Source: Roseibacillus sp. (lineage in GTDB: Bacteria; Verrucomicrobiota; Verrucomicrobiia; Verrucomicrobiales; Akkermansiaceae). From it: 64,000 bases of DNA. The translations under genes were made by a program, and so were the position numbers. Shown piece by piece: positions 59,103-64,000 of the stretch. Location of the stretch: contig JAPKFB010000012.1 of assembly GCA_028821775.1 (NCBI GenBank), forward strand, positions 1-64,000. Direction: 5' to 3'. A model generated the notes under the pieces. The model worked only from the letters and a program-made list of their open reading frames with translations, did not search any database and was not told the origin of the DNA. Each line of letters opens with the position of its first letter. Position 1 is the first letter of the stretch.

Positions 59103-61529
59103 TTATTCTGCATCAACCTTGAGCGGGAGGTTCACGTTGGGGAAGTCCCTGAGGGTGAAGCCGAGCACGAATCCAAATTCGTCCTTGTCTCGATTGTCGC
59201 GGTGAAAGAGCCCCAGTGAGATTGCCCAGTTATCCAGGGTCCGGTGAAGCGAGTATTGCTGATGCTCCAATACTCCGTCGTCAAATTCCCAACGATGACT
59301 AAAGCCCGCGCCCCAGTCGTCATTGAAGCGTTGGTAGGCTTCATACTCGAGACGAATGGAGTTCTGCAGGATGGGGTGGTTGTTCAGGTAGCGATGGCGC
59401 AGGCTGATCTCAAGGCTCTCGGTTGGCATGTAGCGCAGGGTGGCGGCCACCTCGGTAAAGTCGCCTTCCTTCCCAAGCAAGGGGAGCTGGGTCTCAAGTC
59501 CGAGTTTCAGCCACGGGAGCGGGTGGAAGAAGATGTCGTTGTAGAAGTTGGAGAATTTCCGATCGAACTCTGGATCGGTGAGGAACCAGTCAAAGTAGGA
59601 GTCGACCGTGAGCCATTCGTGAGTGTGGCCATCGCGACGGGTGAGGAAGCGGTTGCGGGCACCCAACCTGATGATGCTCCAGTCTTCCAGGTCGTCGATC
59701 GGACTGAAGCGTCCCACTCCAAGCGGGCGCGGTCGGGTGCTGGCGGTGAGGCGGTCGATGCGGGGAAAGCTTGAGTCCAGTTCATTGGTCGCGAGCCAGG
59801 AGGCATTGGCATAGGGCTGCACGACGTGCAGGAGTCCATCCAGGCCCAGTGATTCACTGTGGACTTCTGGATACTCTCGGGAAAACTTTATGGAGGCATC
59901 GATGCCGGCGAAGATGTGCTTGCGTTCATCATTTCCACTGAGACCGTCGACTGAGCGATAGCTTGTATATCCCAGTCCGGCGCGTGGCACGAGATTGAGC
60001 CAGCCATTGAGGGCGAGTGGGAGCGATACTTCCTGCCACAGGTGGAGGCGGGTGTAACCGTGTTTCCCGAGGATGGTGTTGATTTCCGCGATGCGAGGAT
60101 CACCAAGGGGCCACGCGGCGGCCTCGGCTTTCAGGTCCCGTCGTTGAAAATCGGAAAGATGTTCGTTGTAGATGCCCAAGATCGCCTGGCCCTCGTGCAG
60201 GATTGCGGTTCCGAAGAGAGGATGGCGGACCTGATCGAGGGCTATCTCAGGAAGCCGGGTATCGGACTGGTAAAAGGAATTGGTTCGAAGTCGCCCCCAG
60301 AGGGTAATCAGGTTGCGATTCCGCTGATGAGTGAAGGAGAGAATATTGTCGGGATTTGGTTCGATCCTGAAAGTTCCCGGATCGTAGTCCTCAAGATAGA
60401 AGCGGTCGCTGAGGTAGGTCAGATCGGCGTCGAGCCAGGAGTCGCCGCCTGCGATGAGATCCTTGAGTTGGAGGCGGTGACGCAGTTGGGCGCGGAAGCG
60501 ATGATCGCTGACACCGTGTCGAGTTACGCCAATGCGGTTGTCGGTGGGACTCTGATCAGCGATGTAGTAGAGGTTGAGCCAGCCGAGATTCGAGTTTTCC
60601 TTGAGGCGGGTGTCGAAGAGATCGACGCCCGTTCCAACTCCGCGTTTGGCGAGGAGGTCGAGGTGCCATTGGGAGAGAATCCAGCTCTCGCGGCGTTCGC
60701 CGGTCTCTGGATCCTTTTCCCCGCCCAGCATGATGCCGTAGCGATTCAAGAGATAGGGTCCCCAGGTGGAGCGGGCTCCGGGGACGATGTGATAGCCCAG
60801 TTCCTTGTCGAGGGGCTGTGAGAGATAGGGGAGCCAGAAGATGGGCCTGTCTCCGAGATAGAACTTCATGCTGCGAAAGATCACCCGTTCGTCAGGGATG
60901 ACGGTGGTCCGTTCCGCGCGCACCCAGAAGGAGGGGTTCTCGGAATCGTCTGTCGTTACGCCTGCATTCTCGCCGATGAAGTAGCGGCGCCCGTTCTTCT
61001 CCACCATGCGGAACTGGCCCGCTTCTAGCAGGATGGGATCCATTCCGGTGCGCAGGCCGTCCGCTTCGAGGCGCTTTTCTTCAAAGTGATAAATGGCGGT
61101 CTCCCCCCGGTGCAAAATCGCCCCCTGGTAGACGCTGACATCGCCTTGAAACCGAATGAACTTCTTCTTGCTGTCGACCACCACCTTGTTGGCAAACAAC
61201 TGCAGGCCATTGTCGGCCCGGGCCTGGACGTCACCTTCATAAACAATGATCTCACTCACCGAGTCCCATTCGATTGAGTAGTCTCCTGTGATCTGGACGT
61301 TTTGCGGCAGGGTGGGGACGAGATTGAAAGGATTGTCGCCTCCGATCGCGCCACCATCCCCGGGCGTTGGGATGACCAGCAAATCGTCACCCGTGGGAGG
61401 GGGATCAACTTGGGCGCAAAGGAGGCCCGGAAGCCCCAAAAGGAGGGCACCAAGCAGCGCAACGATCGCGCCCAAGGACGAACGATCGGAGAGAATTTGA
61501 TTCCACCCCGCGACACCACCGAAGGCCAT
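59103..61529 (-). CDS. lptD: LPS-assembly protein LptD
   Basis: The ATG at 61529 gives 808 residues; an upstream TTG at 61568 would add 13 residues. A late hydrophobic signal segment (IVALLGALLLGLPGLLCAQ, about residues 22-40) is followed by an OstA/LptA-like domain (SEIIVYEGDVQARADNGLQL, then GDVSVYQGAILHRGETAIYH). The outer-membrane barrel domain includes FYLGDRPIFWLPYLSQPLDK, a typical LptD segment, and ends with a C-terminal strand rich in alternating residues (EFGFVLGFTLRDFPNVNLPL). LptD inserts LPS in the outer membrane with LptE, which is not seen here. The gene stands apart from the lptB cluster, about 5 kb upstream. Confidence 0.92.
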   Translation of the reverse strand: MAFGGVAGWNQILSDRSSLGAIVALLGALLLGLPGLLCAQVDPPPTGDDLLVIPTPGDGGAIGGDNPFNLVPTLPQNVQITGDYSIEWDSVSEIIVYEGDVQARADNGLQLFANKVVVDSKKKFIRFQGDVSVYQGAILHRGETAIYHFEEKRLEADGLRTGMDPILLEAGQFRMVEKNGRRYFIGENAGVTTDDSENPSFWVRAERTTVIPDERVIFRSMKFYLGDRPIFWLPYLSQPLDKELGYHIVPGARSTWGPYLLNRYGIMLGGEKDPETGERRESWILSQWHLDLLAKRGVGTGVDLFDTRLKENSNLGWLNLYYIADQSPTDNRIGVTRHGVSDHRFRAQLRHRLQLKDLIAGGDSWLDADLTYLSDRFYLEDYDPGTFRIEPNPDNILSFTHQRNRNLITLWGRLRTNSFYQSDTRLPEIALDQVRHPLFGTAILHEGQAILGIYNEHLSDFQRRDLKAEAAAWPLGDPRIAEINTILGKHGYTRLHLWQEVSLPLALNGWLNLVPRAGLGYTSYRSVDGLSGNDERKHIFAGIDASIKFSREYPEVHSESLGLDGLLHVVQPYANASWLATNELDSSFPRIDRLTASTRPRPLGVGRFSPIDDLEDWSIIRLGARNRFLTRRDGHTHEWLTVDSYFDWFLTDPEFDRKFSNFYNDIFFHPLPWLKLGLETQLPLLGKEGDFTEVAATLRYMPTESLEISLRHRYLNNHPILQNSIRLEYEAYQRFNDDWGAGFSHRWEFDDGVLEHQQYSLHRTLDNWAISLGLFHRDNRDKDEFGFVLGFTLRDFPNVNLPLKVDAE

Positions 61530-61628
61530 GGCTTCATGGACTCTTATTCGGAAGCCCGAAACAATCAAAATTGTTGGGAAATGATCGCAGGACTAAGATA
61601 GAAAGGCGAGTGAAGATGGCCAAAGTCG

Positions 61629-62531
61629 ATGAGTAGAAGCTACGGAACGGTTGGGATCGTGGGGGCCACTGGCTTTATCGGACGAGCCCTTGGCAGGGAG
61701 CTGAGTGCCCGTGGATGGAGGGTAGTTCGGTTCAGCAGACAGCCTCTGGAGGAGGGCGCTTGGCGCAGCGCGGCTGGAAAGTTGGATCTCGGGGGCCTGG
61801 ATGCCGTGGTGAATCTGGCGGGCGAATCGGTCGCGCAGCGCTGGACCCGATCGAGGTGGGAGAGGATCGAGAACAGTAGGGTCGAACTGACCCGGGGCCT
61901 TGTCCAAGCCATCGAGCAGATGGCTTCTTGTGAGCGGCCGCGCGTGTTACTCAATTCGTCAGCGGTGGGGATATATCCCTCGAGCGAGGACGAGGAGTTG
62001 AGGGAGGATTCCGCCCTTGGAACCGGACGGATGGCTGGTCTGTGCCGGGCTTGGGAAGCCGCCGCACTGGAAGCGAGAAGCCTCGGCCTGCGAGTGGTCC
62101 CCTTGCGGACTGGAATTGTTCTGGGAAAGGGGGGCGACGCTTGGGAACGCCTGCGAATGTTGTTTTCCTGGGGACTTGGCGGCCGCCTGGGCTCCGGTCA
62201 GCAGTGGATGCCGTGGATTCACCTCGCCGATGAAGTGGCCGCCATCATCTTTGCTCTCGAAAGCGAGGATCTCAGCGGTCCGCTCAATCTCTGCGCTCCC
62301 AACCCGGTGACCAATCGCGAATTCACGAAGCGGCTGGGCGGCACGCTCGATCGCCCGGCCTTCTGTCACGCCCCGGGACCTCTCTTGAGCCTGATCCTGG
62401 GAGGGTTTGCCAAGGAAGGACTTCTCGCAAGTTGTCGCGCCTTGCCGGTAGGTCTTGAAGAACAGGGCTTCAATTTTAAGTTTCCCACCCTGCAGTCTGC
62501 TCTCGATGACCTGCGATCTTCCAGGGGCTGA
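61629..62531 (+). CDS. SDR39U1/YfcH-type NAD(P)-dependent epimerase
   Basis: This 300-residue protein belongs to the TIGR01777 branch of extended short-chain dehydrogenases. The Rossmann motif G-x-x-G-x-x-G is at 9-15 (GIVGATGFIGRAL), followed by LDAVVNLAGESVAQRWTRSR and LLNSSAVGIYPSSEDEEL, with WMPWIHLADEVAAIIFALE and the C-terminal FKFPTLQSALDDL typical of this family. The substrate is not known. It stands on the plus strand before the HAD gene, with a gap of 122 bases. Confidence 0.9.
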   Translation: MSRSYGTVGIVGATGFIGRALGRELSARGWRVVRFSRQPLEEGAWRSAAGKLDLGGLDAVVNLAGESVAQRWTRSRWERIENSRVELTRGLVQAIEQMASCERPRVLLNSSAVGIYPSSEDEELREDSALGTGRMAGLCRAWEAAALEARSLGLRVVPLRTGIVLGKGGDAWERLRMLFSWGLGGRLGSGQQWMPWIHLADEVAAIIFALESEDLSGPLNLCAPNPVTNREFTKRLGGTLDRPAFCHAPGPLLSLILGGFAKEGLLASCRALPVGLEEQGFNFKFPTLQSALDDLRSSRG

Positions 62532-62653
62532 CTGTCGACGATCCGCGCAAATCTACCCCTTGTGCATCGCGCAAACCCACTCCACAATCTGTTGTGGGGC
62601 CCCGAACTTCTCCTTGTTAACAATCGATCGCACTGCTTGCTTGGGGCGCGCTC

Positions 62654-63535
62654 ATGGCAATTCCGCAAAGCACGATTGCTCTGGTCTATGATTACGATCA
62701 GACCCTCAGTCCCAGTTACATGCAGGACGATGTGCTCTTTCCCGAGTTTGGGATCGATCCCGAGCAATTCTGGAACCGCTGCAACACGCTGGTCAGGGAA
62801 CAACAGTGGGACGGCGAGCTCGCCTACATGAAGTGTCTCCTCGACTACCTGCAAATGGACGGGGTCACCAACGCCCGGCTCACCGAATTGGGTAGCGGGC
62901 TCCGCTACTTTCCCGGGGTGCCGGAGCTCTTCACGGAGATTCCTGCCGCCGTGCTCCGTCCTGAGCACAAAGCCGCCGGGGTCCACATCGAGCACTACAT
63001 CATCTCTTCCGGGCTCAAGGCTCTTATGCAGGGCAGTATCCTGGCCGGCTATGTCAAAGCGATGTTTGGTTGCGAGTTTGGCGAGGATCACGAAGGCCGG
63101 ATCAGCTTTCCCAAGCGCACCATTTCGCACACCACCAAGACACAGTATCTATTTCGCATCAACAAAGGCATGCTGGCCCACAGTGATGATGTGAATGATC
63201 ATATGCCTGCCGAGATGCGTCCCATTCCCTTCGAGAACATGGTTTACGTGGGGGACGGGCCCACCGATGTGCCCTGCTTCACGGTCATGAAGAAGAATGG
63301 TGGTCACGCCATCGCGGTCTACAATCCAAATGATGCCACTGGCCGCAGCTTCAGGAAGTGTTTCCAACTCTGTACTCACGCCGATCGTGTGCAGCACATC
63401 GCTCCCGCCGACTACCGGAAGGGCAGCCACCTTCGCAACCTCCTGGAGGAGATGGTGCGTGAAACGGCGGACAATATTCTTGAGCGGCGCAAGGAAGAGC
63501 GCGACAACGCGACGGTGTCTGCGCCGGGGTTCTGA
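62654..63535 (+). CDS. HAD-superfamily phosphatase
   Basis: The 293-residue cytoplasmic protein has the HAD core: nucleophile motif D-Y-D-Q-T (Asp13 and Asp15), [14 protein letters not shown] as motif II, a lysine in [14 protein letters not shown], and [20 protein letters not shown] as motif IV. The overall plan resembles phosphoserine phosphatase-like enzymes. The substrate cannot be predicted. It is followed after 31 bases by mpl, in the same direction. Confidence 0.88.
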   Translation: MAIPQSTIALVYDYDQTLSPSYMQDDVLFPEFGIDPEQFWNRCNTLVREQQWDGELAYMKCLLDYLQMDGVTNARLTELGSGLRYFPGVPELFTEIPAAVLRPEHKAAGVHIEHYIISSGLKALMQGSILAGYVKAMFGCEFGEDHEGRISFPKRTISHTTKTQYLFRINKGMLAHSDDVNDHMPAEMRPIPFENMVYVGDGPTDVPCFTVMKKNGGHAIAVYNPNDATGRSFRKCFQLCTHADRVQHIAPADYRKGSHLRNLLEEMVRETADNILERRKEERDNATVSAPGF

Positions 63536-63566
63536 CAGGTGTTGAGGGGGAGGGGCCCAGGAATTA

Positions 63567-64000
63567 ATGTCTGAAAAGAGACACTATCATTTTATCGGAG
63601 TGTGCGGGACCGCCATGGGAGCGGTGGCCGCCGGCATGAAGGCACGCGGATTTGCAGTCACGGGATCCGATGAGCACGTCTATCCCCCGATGTCCACCTT
63701 CCTCGAAGAGAGCGGGGTGGAGATCATCGCGGGCTATCGCGGGTCCAACATTCCGGAGAACGTGGATGTCACGATCATCGGCAACACCATCAGCCGGGGC
63801 AATGAAGAGGCCGAGGAAGTGCTCAATCGCAAGCTTCTCTATCAATCGCTGCCCGAAGTGCTCAAGGAGCAGTTTCTACGGGGCAAGCGCAATTTCGTGG
63901 TGACCGGCACCCATGGCAAGACGACCACCAGCGCCATGCTGGCGTGGGTTCTGCGCTCCGCCGGACGGGACCCAAGTTTCATGATCGGCGGTCTTCCTGC
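63567..64000 (+). CDS. mpl: UDP-N-acetylmuramate:L-alanyl-gamma-D-glutamyl-meso-diaminopimelate ligase, partial
   Basis: The first 144 codons are present before the window ends. The N-terminus (RHYHFIGVCGTAMGAVAAGM, then FAVTGSDEHVYPPMSTFLEE) and the Mur-ligase P-loop GTHGKTTTS at about 114-122 match Mpl, which rejoins recycled murein tripeptide to UDP-MurNAc. The VYPPMSTFLEESG segment and ICGT-like VCGTAMG favour Mpl over MurC. An AGGA sequence lies just before the ATG. Confidence 0.9.
   Translation, partial: MSEKRHYHFIGVCGTAMGAVAAGMKARGFAVTGSDEHVYPPMSTFLEESGVEIIAGYRGSNIPENVDVTIIGNTISRGNEEAEEVLNRKLLYQSLPEVLKEQFLRGKRNFVVTGTHGKTTTSAMLAWVLRSAGRDPSFMIGGLP

Noticed and set aside
1-64000. CRISPR arrays, tRNA or rRNA genes, insertion sequences, prophage
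   Set aside because: No spaced direct repeats, transposase-like proteins, rRNA segments or cloverleaf candidates were noticed on reading both strands; a covariance-model search could still find a tRNA I missed.

Overview
The window looks like a chromosome segment of a Gram-negative member of the PVC group, most likely Verrucomicrobiota. The sequence shows three formylglycine-type sulfatases, a DUF1549/DUF1553 cytochrome gene paired with a DUF1501 gene, a DUF1080 gene and two DUF4159 genes, which are typical of Verrucomicrobiota and Planctomycetota. It also carries a full LPS-export set (LptD, an LptA-like protein, LptB, KdsA) and an HPr kinase/HPr/Enzyme I regulatory PTS. No rRNA, tRNA, CRISPR array, insertion sequence or prophage was recognised. 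Many genes lack a clear Shine-Dalgarno sequence, and several starts were therefore chosen from signal peptides, family lengths or 4-base ATGA overlaps.

Layout. 50-3585 (minus): a DUF4159 protein and a TPR protein with a zinc-metallopeptidase motif. 3764-5179 (plus): a sulfatase. 5180-11939 (minus): a small membrane protein and a 2140-residue secreted protein resembling alpha-2-macroglobulins. 12184-33526 (minus): a tightly packed, co-directional run of about 21 kb. In order of transcription it holds the DUF1549/1553 cytochrome, DUF1501 protein, TPR protein of 730 aa, TPR/beta-module protein of 2375 aa, ExbB/TolQ-like protein, two ExbD/TolR-like proteins, a proline-rich single-pass protein, a membrane-bound DUF4159 protein, a TPR lipo/secretory protein, a small secreted protein, oligopeptidase B and a small membrane protein. 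I regard this run as the best candidate for an undescribed system: a proton-driven, trans-envelope machine with giant periplasmic or surface TPR scaffolds that may handle polymers.

33758-37402 (plus): DUF1080 protein and two sulfatases, divergent from the big run. 37468-41089 (minus): an ElyC/SanA-like protein and DNA polymerase I. 41190-44814: an anchored Pro/Glu-repeat protein, an M32 carboxypeptidase and a TonB-shaped VWA protein. 44811-54859 (minus): ptsI, ptsH, hprK, small and broken genes, hpf, lptB, a three-repeat LptA-like protein and kdsA. This resembles the proteobacterial lpt-rpoN-hpf-pts neighbourhood but has no rpoN or ptsN. 54917-61529: an LRR-like gene interrupted by TGA, a DUF1844 protein, a two-domain M16 peptidase, a Wzz-like protein and lptD. 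61629-64000 (plus): an SDR39U1-type epimerase, a HAD phosphatase and the start of mpl.

Functionally the window is dominated by envelope biology: LPS export, peptidoglycan recycling, Ton/Tol-like motors and large secreted scaffolds, with a polysaccharide/sulfate-ester catabolic theme next to it. Several intergenic stretches (12184-12531, 48128-48416, 49598-49720, 54917-55504) contain coding-like sequence broken by in-frame stops or frameshifts, which suggests recent gene decay or local sequence errors.
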